From contig DATGRE010000061.1 in assembly GCA_035303885.1 (NCBI GenBank), forward strand, positions 1 through 5,994: a DNA stretch of 5,994 nucleotides. Direction: 5' to 3'. The stretch is from Zeimonas sp035303885 (GTDB lineage: Bacteria; Pseudomonadota; Gammaproteobacteria; Burkholderiales; Burkholderiaceae_E). Under the pieces are notes generated by a model. That model saw only the letters and a list, made by a program, of their open reading frames with translations, had not been told where the DNA came from and did no database searches. Position 1 is the first letter of the stretch; each line of letters begins with the position of its first letter. Both the position numbers and the translations under genes were made by a program. Positions 1-5,301 of this stretch are shown one piece after another.

Positions 1-164
1 ACGGCGACGACGACCAGATCGTGCCGGTCGACGTGGCCGGTCGCCGCACGGCGAGGCTGGTGAAGAACGCTCGGCTCATCGAGTACGGCGGTGCGCCGCA
101 CGGCTTGACGGAGACGCACAAGGATCGACTCGACGCCGACCTGCTCGACTTCATCCGGTCCTGA
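1..164 (+). CDS. Alpha/beta hydrolase, non-heme haloperoxidase type (3' end only)
   Basis: The gene enters from the left edge; the first complete codon is at base 3 and the stop TGA is at 162-164, leaving 53 residues. The visible part begins GDDDQIVPVD, which matches the catalytic-acid segment of alpha/beta hydrolases of the non-heme chloroperoxidase/aryl esterase group, where an Asp in the HGDxDxxVP stretch belongs to the Ser-Asp-His triad. About 32 residues later APHGL carries the expected catalytic His, followed by THKDRLDADLLDFI, the usual last helix. The nucleophile Ser elbow lies outside the window. Family members hydrolyse esters and can make peracids with hydrogen peroxide in vitro; the natural substrate cannot be read from this fragment. 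The gene converges on the cupin gene with 67 bases between their stops, and I see no clear terminator there. Family call is firm; exact function is not. Confidence 0.85.
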   Translation, partial: GDDDQIVPVDVAGRRTARLVKNARLIEYGGAPHGLTETHKDRLDADLLDFIRS

Positions 165-231
165 GTGCAAAGGATCTCGCGCAACCGGCACGAACCCCGC
201 GCAGCGTTCGCACGGAGTCGTGTCGGGGCCT

Positions 232-705
232 TCAATTCGCGGGGAGTACCGCTGCCGCGCCCCGGTTCTTCACGAGCACGACGACGAACTTCGCCGGCCG
301 AATCGTGCTCGCGTTGCGGCCTACCGTGTGGATGTCTGTGGGGCCTTCGTGAAACGTTTGCCCGGGCCCGAGTCGAACTTCCCTGCCGCCCCTGACCCCC
401 ATGACGATCTCGCCCTCGAGCACGTAGATGAACCCATGAGCATCGTGGCGGTGCACCGGGTCGGCCCCTCCCGGCGGATAGGTGACGGTGAGCATGAGGA
501 CTTCCTTGCCCGGGATGTCCGGGAGCTTCTGCGTGAGCAGCGCTTCGACCACGGGCGCGGGCGGCGCGTCCTGTGCGCCGGCCTGCTGCGCGGCGAGCGC
601 AGCGGCGAGCACGCATGCTGCGCCGATTCGTCCCGGAATCCGGCTACCGCACGAGCGCGCGTCTGCCCCGGTGACGAGCAGCGCTTTCCACCGTAACGGG
701 CTCAT
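232..705 (-). CDS. Exported cupin-domain protein
   Basis: 157 residues. The ATG at 705 is supported by a GGGAGG Shine-Dalgarno sequence about 8 bases upstream and by a four-base ATGA overlap with the preceding gene. A longer reading frame exists upstream, but it runs through the neighbouring gene. The N-terminus has a basic stretch to about residue 26, a hydrophobic segment at 28-40 and a likely signal-peptidase site near AGA|QD (44/45), so the mature protein should be periplasmic. The single cupin domain covers roughly 65-147. Motif 1 is around HRHDAHGFIYVLEG (His85, His87); the usual Glu ligand is absent and His90 stands close by. Motif 2 is GPGQTFHEGPTDIHTVGRN, with His119 and His126. Such small beta barrels usually bind one metal ion; the substrate is unknown, and binding of a small molecule rather than catalysis is also possible. 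Confidence 0.88.
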   Translation of the reverse strand: MSPLRWKALLVTGADARSCGSRIPGRIGAACVLAAALAAQQAGAQDAPPAPVVEALLTQKLPDIPGKEVLMLTVTYPPGGADPVHRHDAHGFIYVLEGEIVMGVRGGREVRLGPGQTFHEGPTDIHTVGRNASTIRPAKFVVVLVKNRGAAAVLPAN

Positions 706-887
706 TGGTTGACCTCCCGCTCGAGTAATCGTGCCTGGCGGGCGATTCGCTCGACGAGCCCCTCGACATCGACGCGATGGTGCCGTCCGAACTGCAGATA
801 GGTCTGATGGAGTCGCACGGTCTGATGGTGAAGCCACGCGGCACCGAGATCGGCGTAGGAATCGGCTGCGGTTGCATGAGTGAACAT
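702..887 (-). CDS. Small protein of unknown function, translationally coupled to the cupin
   Basis: 61 residues; I do not recognise a family. The ATG at 887 has a GAGGAG ribosome binding site 6 bases upstream, much better than the upstream starts in the same frame. The stop TGA (702-704) overlaps the cupin ATG (703-705) in the sequence ATGA, so translation of the cupin probably depends on this gene. The product has no signal peptide or membrane segment. It looks helical, with residues 15-36 rich in His, Leu and Gln (AWLHHQTVRLHQTYLQFGRHH) and a charged C-terminal helix (VEGLVERIARQARLLEREV). Five His residues lie between positions 20 and 37, which could bind metal or reflect a DNA- or protein-binding helix. 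The gene is the first of the operon and sits 24 bases downstream of a perfect palindrome, so a regulatory role is possible but unproven. Confidence 0.72.
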   Translation of the reverse strand: MFTHATAADSYADLGAAWLHHQTVRLHQTYLQFGRHHRVDVEGLVERIARQARLLEREVNQ

Positions 888-911
888 TGCAGGCTCCTCG
901 ATTGGATCGGA

Positions 912-936
912 TCGTCGCGTCGATTCGACGCGACGA
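912..936. promoter_or_regulatory. Perfect 12-base-arm inverted repeat, probable operator or leader hairpin
   Basis: Left arm TCGTCGCGTCGA (912-923), one T at 924, right arm TCGACGCGACGA (925-936). With a one-base bulge the symmetry continues outward through GGAT/ATCC (909-912/937-940). The element ends 24 bases upstream of the ATG at 887 and about 15 bases upstream of its ribosome binding site. It could be a dimeric repressor site over the transcription start, or a stem-loop in the leader RNA. A possible -10 box for the minus strand, TACGAT, reads from 945 to 940 just upstream of the repeat, but I see no convincing -35 box, so the promoter is tentative. Confidence 0.6.
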
Positions 937-990
937 ATCCATCGTAGGTTTCGACACGACCACCCGGTAGACCTGCACCGGTGGTTGCGC

Positions 991-1009
991 TGTTTCCCGT
1001 CCGGAAACA
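991..1009. promoter_or_regulatory. Inverted repeat TGTTTCC-N5-GGAAACA, possible operator
   Basis: The arms TGTTTCC (991-997) and GGAAACA (1003-1009) are perfectly complementary with a five-base spacer, a spacing typical of dimeric helix-turn-helix regulator sites. It lies in the divergent intergenic region, about 104 bases upstream of the 61-residue gene (minus) and about 200 bases upstream of the 107-residue gene (plus). It is AT-richer than its surroundings. I cannot assign it to a known regulator. Confidence 0.4.
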
Positions 1010-1027
1010 CGCGCTCGGACTGATGCG

Positions 1028-1044
1028 CACGGCGCAATGCCGTG
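1028..1044. repeat. Short inverted repeat CACGGC-N5-GCCGTG
   Basis: Six-base arms at 1028-1033 and 1039-1044 around the loop GCAAT. It is the third inverted repeat of the divergent intergenic region 888-1209, a 322-base stretch without a gene. A stem this short is expected fairly often in DNA of this composition, so its meaning is doubtful. Apart from the three repeats, I see no convincing promoter for the rightward gene, and between 1045 and 1209 nothing else I can support. Confidence 0.3.
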
Positions 1045-1209
1045 TGGCCGTCCGAAGACCTACCGAAGTTGCATTGCGATCCCTAGAGTTTTCGCGTCGG
1101 GAGGCACGTTGCATCTCCCGGCACGAGCGGCCGCCGCGACGCGAAGCAAAGCGCAGATTCGGTGGCGATTCGACACTTCATCACACGGAGCGCTTCACGC
1201 GTACTCGAC

Positions 1210-1533
1210 ATGAACAAGCTCATCAAGGCCCTGTTGCTGGCATCGATCGCAGGCGTCGCCATGGCGGCATTCATCGACCCGAGTCATGGAATGCGGGCGG
1301 AAGAAGTCATCCGAAACGCGCTGGTGGCCTTCGCAGCCGGCGGAACCACGGCGACGTTCCTCGATCCGGTCGACTCGGTTCGAGAGGAAGAGATCTTCCA
1401 GCGTCTCGACCCGTTCGAGACTTCCGTTTCGCGGCGCCCGAATGCCTCGCTGCCGGCGCCAGTCGAACCTTTCGACACGACGCCGATCACGCCGGTCGAG
1501 ACCGCCGGCGCACCGGCCGACATGTACGAATAG
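1210..1533 (+). CDS. Small exported or membrane protein with a tandem 29-residue duplication
   Basis: 107 residues from the ATG at 1210; a GTG at 1162 in the same frame would add 16 residues. Neither start has a good ribosome binding site (a GGAG at 1187-1190 is 19 bases from the ATG). I prefer the ATG because MNKLIKALLLASIAGVAMA is a typical signal peptide or membrane anchor. No family recognised. Residues 5-33 and 34-62 are adjacent copies of one unit, with 12 of 29 positions identical: a hydrophobic helix, then F[IL]DP, four variable residues, then R and an acidic EE pair. Because the second copy repeats the hydrophobic part, the first may be a structural helix rather than a cleaved signal. 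The C-terminus from about residue 73 is Pro/Thr-rich and looks disordered, with another short echo (DPFET at 67-71, EPFDT further on). Confidence 0.7.
   Translation: MNKLIKALLLASIAGVAMAAFIDPSHGMRAEEVIRNALVAFAAGGTTATFLDPVDSVREEEIFQRLDPFETSVSRRPNASLPAPVEPFDTTPITPVETAGAPADMYE
1222..1395 (+). repeat. In-gene tandem duplication, two 87-base units
   Basis: Unit 1 is 1222-1308 and unit 2 is 1309-1395, directly adjacent and in frame within the 107-residue gene. At protein level Ile, Leu, Ala, Ala, Gly, Ala, Phe, Asp, Pro, Arg, Glu and Glu are kept at matching positions, and many others are conservative (Lys/Arg, Leu/Val, Ile/Leu, Met/Val, Val/Ile). At DNA level the copies have drifted well apart, so the duplication is old and kept by selection on the protein rather than recent slippage. 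Confidence 0.6.
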
Positions 1534-1538
1534 GTGCT

Positions 1539-1733
1539 CCGGAAGGTGCCGGAAGATCCACTCACCGGACCGGAAAGGGACCCATGGGGCCCGCCTCTGG
1601 CAGGGGACGCCTCGACCGGCGTCCACCGCGAGGTCTAGGGCGAATCGCACGAACGGATCGACCCAGTCGATCATCGCGAGCAAATCGACGGACCGGAGAG
1701 TCACGATAGCCGGACGCACTCCCCGTAGCCGGA
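1539..1733. repeat. Two clusters of CCGGA motifs in an intergenic gap
   Basis: The gap between the 107-residue gene and the next gene (1534-1801, 268 bases) holds no gene I can support. It contains seven copies of CCGGA, all in the same orientation on the + strand: at 1539, 1549, 1565 and 1570, and again at 1693, 1710 and 1729. The first two form a direct repeat with a ten-base period (CCGGAAGGTG, CCGGAAGATC). This is more than base composition would suggest, but the significance was not computed. Confidence 0.35.
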
Positions 1734-1775
1734 ACAGGCTCGTCGCTTGCGGCTTCGTTCTCCGTTTCCCACCAC

Positions 1776-1795
1776 GCCTGTCGCCCCGTACAGGC
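1776..1795 (+). promoter_or_regulatory. Hairpin covering the ribosome binding site of the following gene
   Basis: GCCTGT (1776-1781) and ACAGGC (1790-1795) are perfectly complementary with an eight-base loop. The only Shine-Dalgarno-like bases before the ATG at 1802 (CAGG at 1791-1794, seven bases away) lie in the right arm. In mRNA the stem would partly hide the ribosome binding site, which suggests low or conditional translation. Confidence 0.35.
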
Positions 1796-1801
1796 CGCTT
1801 C

Positions 1802-2323
1802 ATGGCAAAGCGGCAAGACCGGGATCCACAGCCTCCCGCCCCTCCCCGATTCGAGCGGCGACTGCGCTTTGGCCGCGCGCAGCTCGTCGGCGTGGGGCTT
1901 CTCGCCCTGCTGCCGCTGGCCGCCCTGACGGGCGTGCTCGGTGCCGCCGAACGCGAAGCGAGCGCGAGCTCGGGTGCGCTGACGCTCGAGGCGCGATACG
2001 CGTCGACGATCCACTACAAGGGCTCGCACACCTTCGTGTTCGACCTGCGCAACGACGGCGAAGGTCCGCTGCACGATGCGCGGCTGCGCGTCGATGAAGC
2101 GTACCTTTCACGCTTCGAGGGCGTGCGCTTCACGCCGCCGGTCGTCCGGCTCGATCCACGGCACGCCGAGGTCGCGCTCGGCGACATCGAAGCCGGCGCG
2201 ACGCGCCGCGTGCTGCTCGAGCTGCAGGCGTCCGAGTACGGGCGTCCCCAGGGAAGCGTCGTCGCGCTGTCGGCCGACTCCGGCGAGGCGCGCGTGCAGC
2301 TGAGCACGCTCGTGCTGCCCTGA
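1802..2323 (+). CDS. Single-pass membrane protein with an Ig-like extracytoplasmic domain
   Basis: 173 residues from the ATG at 1802; the open frame continues upstream, but that part is Arg-rich and looks non-coding. Residues 1-25 are charged and Pro-rich (cytoplasmic), 27-48 form one membrane helix (LVGVGLLALLPLAALTGVLG), and about 58-173 form an outer domain of short beta strands. Features such as FVFDLRNDGEGPL, VRLDP and LGDIEAGATRRVLLELQ resemble the Ig/CARDB-like fold, in which a conserved NxG turn is followed by a term of the type 'gdl-x-pG-x-x-r'. No catalytic residues or cysteines are evident. The stop is 24 bases before the DUF421 gene, so the two are probably co-transcribed. From memory, similar proteins with this outer domain occur next to DUF421 genes elsewhere; this suggests a partner or sensor for the YetF-like protein, but no function is established. 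Confidence 0.8.
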   Translation: MAKRQDRDPQPPAPPRFERRLRFGRAQLVGVGLLALLPLAALTGVLGAAEREASASSGALTLEARYASTIHYKGSHTFVFDLRNDGEGPLHDARLRVDEAYLSRFEGVRFTPPVVRLDPRHAEVALGDIEAGATRRVLLELQASEYGRPQGSVVALSADSGEARVQLSTLVLP

Positions 2324-2332
2324 AGCGGGCCG

Positions 2333-2339
2333 AAGGAGG
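2333..2339 (+). promoter_or_regulatory. Strong ribosome binding site of the DUF421 gene
   Basis: AAGGAGG lies eight bases before the ATG at 2348, an almost perfect anti-Shine-Dalgarno match. It contrasts with the weak, hairpin-covered site of the gene just upstream, so the second gene of the pair is probably translated more strongly and independently. Confidence 0.75.
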
Positions 2340-2347
2340 ACGCGACG

Positions 2348-2842
2348 ATGGAGATGGTGCTTCGGGTCGCGGTGATCTACCTGTTCGTCTTCGTCGGCTT
2401 GCGCGTGCTCGGCAAGCGCGAGTTCGGCCAGCTCTCGCCGATCGAGCTGGTGACGCTGCTGATGATCCCGGAGATCGTGTCGCAGGCGCTGAGCGCGGGC
2501 GACAGCTCGATCACCAGCGCGCTGATCGGCGTCGCGACGCTGCTCGTGATCGTGTTCCTGATGTCGATGCTGCAGCATCGCTTCAAGGGCTTCGAGTCGA
2601 TGGTCAGCGGCGAGCCGACCGTGCTCGTGCATCGGGGCGCGCTGCGCGAGAGGGCGATGAACCTGAGCCGGGTGACGCCCGACGAGATCTTCGGCGAGAT
2701 GCACAAGTGCGGGCTGACCCGCCTCGAGGACGTCGAGTGGGCGATCCTCGAGGACGACGGGAAGATCGCCGTCGTTCCGGCCGTGCGCGGCGTACTGCCG
2801 AATCCTCCGCCGGCGAGCGGCAGGGAATCGAAAGGCGTCTGA
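2348..2842 (+). CDS. YetF/DUF421 family membrane protein
   Basis: 164 residues. Three N-terminal membrane segments are visible at about 3-20, 32-48 and 56-76, with the family signature LGKREFGQLSPIELVTLLMI between the first two. A cytoplasmic alpha/beta domain follows (about 80-146). It contains SGEPTVLVHRGALRERAMNLSRV and the conserved end in which an LEDVEWAILEDDGKIAVVP-type stretch closes the DUF421 fold. Bacillus YetF-type proteins are usually about 220-230 residues with a second similar domain; this shorter form, with a Pro-rich tail after residue 148, is common in proteobacteria as I recall. The family is thought to form oligomers at the membrane; some Bacillus members are linked to spore germination or stress, but the molecular role is not known. 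It is the second gene of the pair starting at 1802 and converges on a minus-strand gene with 32 bases between stops. Confidence 0.92.
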   Translation: MEMVLRVAVIYLFVFVGLRVLGKREFGQLSPIELVTLLMIPEIVSQALSAGDSSITSALIGVATLLVIVFLMSMLQHRFKGFESMVSGEPTVLVHRGALRERAMNLSRVTPDEIFGEMHKCGLTRLEDVEWAILEDDGKIAVVPAVRGVLPNPPPASGRESKGV

Positions 2843-2843
2843 T

Positions 2844-2855
2844 CGCCGCGCGGCG
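2844..2855. repeat. Twelve-base palindrome between convergent genes
   Basis: CGCCGCGCGGCG is a perfect palindrome directly after the DUF421 stop and before the stop of the minus-strand gene at 2875. Its position suits a shared bidirectional transcription end, but it has no loop and no T tract on either side, so it is not a recognisable intrinsic terminator. Confidence 0.3.
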
Positions 2856-2874
2856 CACACGAGCGAGCAAGTCG

Positions 2875-4074
2875 TCACCGCTTCGACAGCCGGCGTCCGC
2901 AGTGGCCGCAGAAGCGATCGTCGGGGGCGGCCGGCGAGTCGCAGGCCGGGCAGCGAGCTTCGGAGGTCGACCAGGGGGTCGCTTCGGAGTCCGCTTCGAA
3001 CGCGGCTTCCAGCGGCGCATCGAGCACGGCGAACTCGGTGGCCGACGCCCCCGTCGGCGGGACCTCGAGCACGCGGCGTCCGCCGCCGGCCCGTTCCCGG
3101 ATCGCTTCGATCGCCCGGCTCGCGAGCCGCCGTGTCTCGTACGCCAGCTGCCCTCGCTTCACCTGCATCTCGACGATCGTCCGGCCCAGCGCCGCTCGCG
3201 CCGCGGCGATGTCGATGCCGCGCGTCGAACGGCGGTACGCGGCGGCGAGCCCGAACAGGAACACGGCCGAGACGAGCGCAAGCATGACGGCGACCACGAG
3301 AGCGGCGCCGACGTAGCCTGCGGCGGCGAAGCCGTCGACATCCATCAGCCATTCACCGAGCCGAGGCAGCGAGACGTCGCCGAGACCCGGTGCGCCGCCG
3401 TCGAGCGCAAGCGGAAGCCCTGTCGCCAGGGCGAAGCCGGCGAGCACGAAGGCGGCGGCGACCGCCGCCAGCAGTCCCGCGATGACGAGGAACAGCAGGA
3501 GGTCGGCGAAGGCCTGCAGCTTCCGCGCCTCGGCGATCGCGAGCGCCTGCGACAGCACCGTCCGCAGCGAATGTCCCTCCCACAGCGCCGGCAGCGACAA
3601 CAGCGCGACCGCGGTCAGCACGAGCAGCAACGCCGCGCCGGCGATCGTGAGCACGGGCAGCGCGACGACGTAGAGCAGCGCGCCGACCAGGGGCAGGCGG
3701 CAGACGAGCAGGACGAGCGCCACGACGAGCACGAACGCCAGAAGAACGAGCGACAGCAGCCCGGCGAGCAGCACGATGCGCAGCACGATCGGCGGCGCGG
3801 CGAGGAACGACTGCAGCACGCCGGGAATCGGGCGTCCGGCCGCCTGCGCGGCGAACTGCGAACCGGCGGCGGTGAGCCCGAGCGCGGCGACGGCGACGGC
3901 CGGCGGCACCGCCACCAGGGCGGACCCGGGTGTGATGAACCGGAACGCGAGGAGGCCCAGCAGCGCCACGGCAACGAACGAGGCCAGCAGCGTTGCCAGC
4001 GCCCGTCCGTTGCACAGCGCGTCGGCGACGCAGAGCGGACCGCAGCGATCGGCCTCTGCGACGTCCGCGTACAT
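2875..4074 (-). CDS. Multi-pass membrane protein with a C-terminal zinc ribbon
   Basis: 399 residues from the ATG at 4074, preceded by GAGG about ten bases upstream; an 18-residue longer frame would overlap the upstream gene and lacks a good site. A short N-terminal part has three cysteines (Cys11, Cys15, Cys21). Hydrophobic segments lie at about 25-45, 51-70, 97-124, 128-160 (long enough for two), 190-220 and 253-280. A charged helical region follows at 284-328, then an Ala/Glu-rich linker, then a zinc ribbon at 375-392 (CPAC, ten residues, CGHC). The ribbon should be cytoplasmic and could bind zinc and a protein or nucleic-acid partner. The start is 11 bases after the stop of the other zinc-ribbon gene, so the two form an operon. 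I do not recognise a named family beyond zinc-ribbon membrane proteins; a transport role is possible but not shown by any motif. Confidence 0.82.
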   Translation of the reverse strand: MYADVAEADRCGPLCVADALCNGRALATLLASFVAVALLGLLAFRFITPGSALVAVPPAVAVAALGLTAAGSQFAAQAAGRPIPGVLQSFLAAPPIVLRIVLLAGLLSLVLLAFVLVVALVLLVCRLPLVGALLYVVALPVLTIAGAALLLVLTAVALLSLPALWEGHSLRTVLSQALAIAEARKLQAFADLLLFLVIAGLLAAVAAAFVLAGFALATGLPLALDGGAPGLGDVSLPRLGEWLMDVDGFAAAGYVGAALVVAVMLALVSAVFLFGLAAAYRRSTRGIDIAAARAALGRTIVEMQVKRGQLAYETRRLASRAIEAIRERAGGGRRVLEVPPTGASATEFAVLDAPLEAAFEADSEATPWSTSEARCPACDSPAAPDDRFCGHCGRRLSKR

Positions 4075-4085
4075 CGCTGCGCGCC

Positions 4086-5210
4086 TCAGTTGAAGGTCGC
4101 GAGATCCGGCAGCAGGGCGCCCGGGCACTCGTCAACCTTGCCCCACGCATTCGCCGACGTGCAATAGCGCATCTTGACGCCTTCCTCGCAGACCGTGCGC
4201 ACGATCAGGTTCCCGTCGCAGGCATCGAGCGCGGTGCGCAGTCGCTGGATCCAGCCGCCCACCTGCGGATGGGTGCCGGCCCGATGCGACGCCGCGTCGG
4301 CGACACGCTTGCCGGACGAAGGCGCCGGCGGCGACGCCGCGCGCGCGGGCCCGTCCTTCGAAGCCGCATCCGGCGATCGGGTCGCCCCCGCCGCGGCGGC
4401 GGATTTCGCTCGAGGCGCTACCGGCGAGCCCGACGGCTCCGCATGGCGCGCCGGCGCGCCGTCGAAGGCCCTCGCATCTTCGCTGCCGGGCACGACCTGC
4501 AACGCCCGCGTCGTCATCGCCGACGCGCTCGCGGGCAGCACTAATTCCGCCTGCGCCGCCGAATCAGGCGAGGCCATTGGCGCGACGAGTCGCTCGTCGG
4601 CATCGGCGGGAACGGCGGACGCGTGCCCCGAGTCGGCCCCGTCGAACGTCTGCGGCTGCGGAGGCTCCGCCTGGACTTCGTGGGCCGCATCGGCCCACGC
4701 GTGAACCGAATCGCGGTCGTCGTCGGCGATCGGCCGGCGCTGCGCACTCGCATCGGCGCCCGCGGAAGACGCATGGGCGACGGCATGCGATGCGAGCGGG
4801 TCGGTCTGCGTCGGCTCACGGTTCGACGCAGGATCGGTCCTCTCGGAAAGGTGCTGCACGACGGAGCCGGCGCCCGCAGTCGCCGGCCGCAGCTCGGAAT
4901 CGCCTTCCGCCGGGGCGAGGCTCGCGAACGCATCCGCCGCCCTCGTCGGCCCGGGCCCGTCGCTCGAAGCGGACTGCGCCTGCCCTGCGGCGGAAGCGGC
5001 GAGGTTCGCGACCGGATTCGCGACCGGATCCGAAGGCGCATCCGGCCGGATCGTCAGGAAGGCGAGCTGACCGACCAGGAGAACCGCCGCAGCGACGACC
5101 GCAGGGGGGCTTCGCAATCCTTCGCGCGGCACAACGAGGGCAGTGCCGCAATGGGTACAGAAATGCATGCCGGGCCGGTTCGCATGGCCGCAGTCGATGC
5201 AGTGTTGCAT
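4086..5210 (-). CDS. Zinc-ribbon, single-pass membrane protein with a C-terminal four-cysteine domain
   Basis: 374 residues. The ATG at 5210 has a GAGGGAG site about ten bases upstream and immediately begins the zinc ribbon (Cys4, Cys7, Cys18, Cys21: CIDC then CTHC), so upstream starts in the open frame are unlikely. One membrane helix follows at about 35-54. Residues 55-315 are a long, apparently disordered linker rich in Ala, Asp, Ser and Pro, without cysteine. The last 57 residues form a compact domain starting GGWIQRLRTALDACDGN, with Cys331, Cys341, Cys350 and Cys362 and the motif WGKVDECP. I recall similar ends in betaproteobacterial proteins of unknown function. With a cytoplasmic ribbon and one helix, the C-terminal domain should be periplasmic, where the four cysteines could form two disulfides. 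First gene of the operon with the multi-pass protein downstream. Function unknown. Confidence 0.83.
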   Translation of the reverse strand: MQHCIDCGHANRPGMHFCTHCGTALVVPREGLRSPPAVVAAAVLLVGQLAFLTIRPDAPSDPVANPVANLAASAAGQAQSASSDGPGPTRAADAFASLAPAEGDSELRPATAGAGSVVQHLSERTDPASNREPTQTDPLASHAVAHASSAGADASAQRRPIADDDRDSVHAWADAAHEVQAEPPQPQTFDGADSGHASAVPADADERLVAPMASPDSAAQAELVLPASASAMTTRALQVVPGSEDARAFDGAPARHAEPSGSPVAPRAKSAAAAGATRSPDAASKDGPARAASPPAPSSGKRVADAASHRAGTHPQVGGWIQRLRTALDACDGNLIVRTVCEEGVKMRYCTSANAWGKVDECPGALLPDLATFN

Positions 5211-5243
5211 GCGCTCGAAGCTCCCTCTCTCCGCAGCGTACGG

Positions 5244-5276
5244 CGGACGCGCGCGCAGCCGCGCGGACCGCGTCCG
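5244..5276 (-). promoter_or_regulatory. Strong hairpin in the leader of the zinc-ribbon operon
   Basis: CGGACGCG (5244-5251) pairs with CGCGTCCG (5269-5276). Inside it CGCGC (5252-5256) pairs with GCGCG (5261-5265) around the tetraloop AGCC, leaving one three-base bulge (5266-5268). The 13-pair stem ends 33 bases before the ATG at 5210. It has no following T tract, so it is better read as a leader structure or a regulator site than as a terminator. I see no confident promoter boxes nearby. Confidence 0.45.
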
Positions 5277-5301
5277 TCTCGATACGGGATTGTCGGAGCC
5301 C

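Noticed and set aside
165..231. Possible terminator between the convergent hydrolase and cupin genes (CCCCG ... CGGGG, and CACG-GAGT-CGTG).
   Set aside because: The stems are four or five pairs, the loop of the first is long, and there is no T tract.
1535..1700. Minus-strand frame with a fairly protein-like stretch beginning MIDWVDPFVRFALDLAVDAG (ATG at 1674).
   Set aside because: It runs on into the antisense of the 107-residue gene, where it becomes Arg-rich, has no clear ribosome binding site, and the third-position G+C is only modestly raised. A decayed gene remnant cannot be excluded.
1286..1801. Upstream extension of the frame of the Ig-like membrane protein.
   Set aside because: The extension is extremely Arg/Ser-rich, overlaps the 107-residue gene in another frame and lacks a starting signal; the protein-like sequence begins at the ATG at 1802.
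2707..4167. A 486-codon open frame on the + strand, Gln/Arg/Asp-rich, opposite the zinc-ribbon membrane protein.
   Set aside because: It is the mirror of a G/C-ending-codon gene: its composition is that of antisense Leu/Ala codons, it has no plausible domain, and it runs through the convergent DUF421 end. The minus-strand frame gives clear membrane helices and a zinc ribbon.
4300..5040. Repetitive-looking Ala/Asp/Pro coding stretch considered as a repeat array.
   Set aside because: I find no regular period or conserved unit; it reads as a low-complexity disordered linker.
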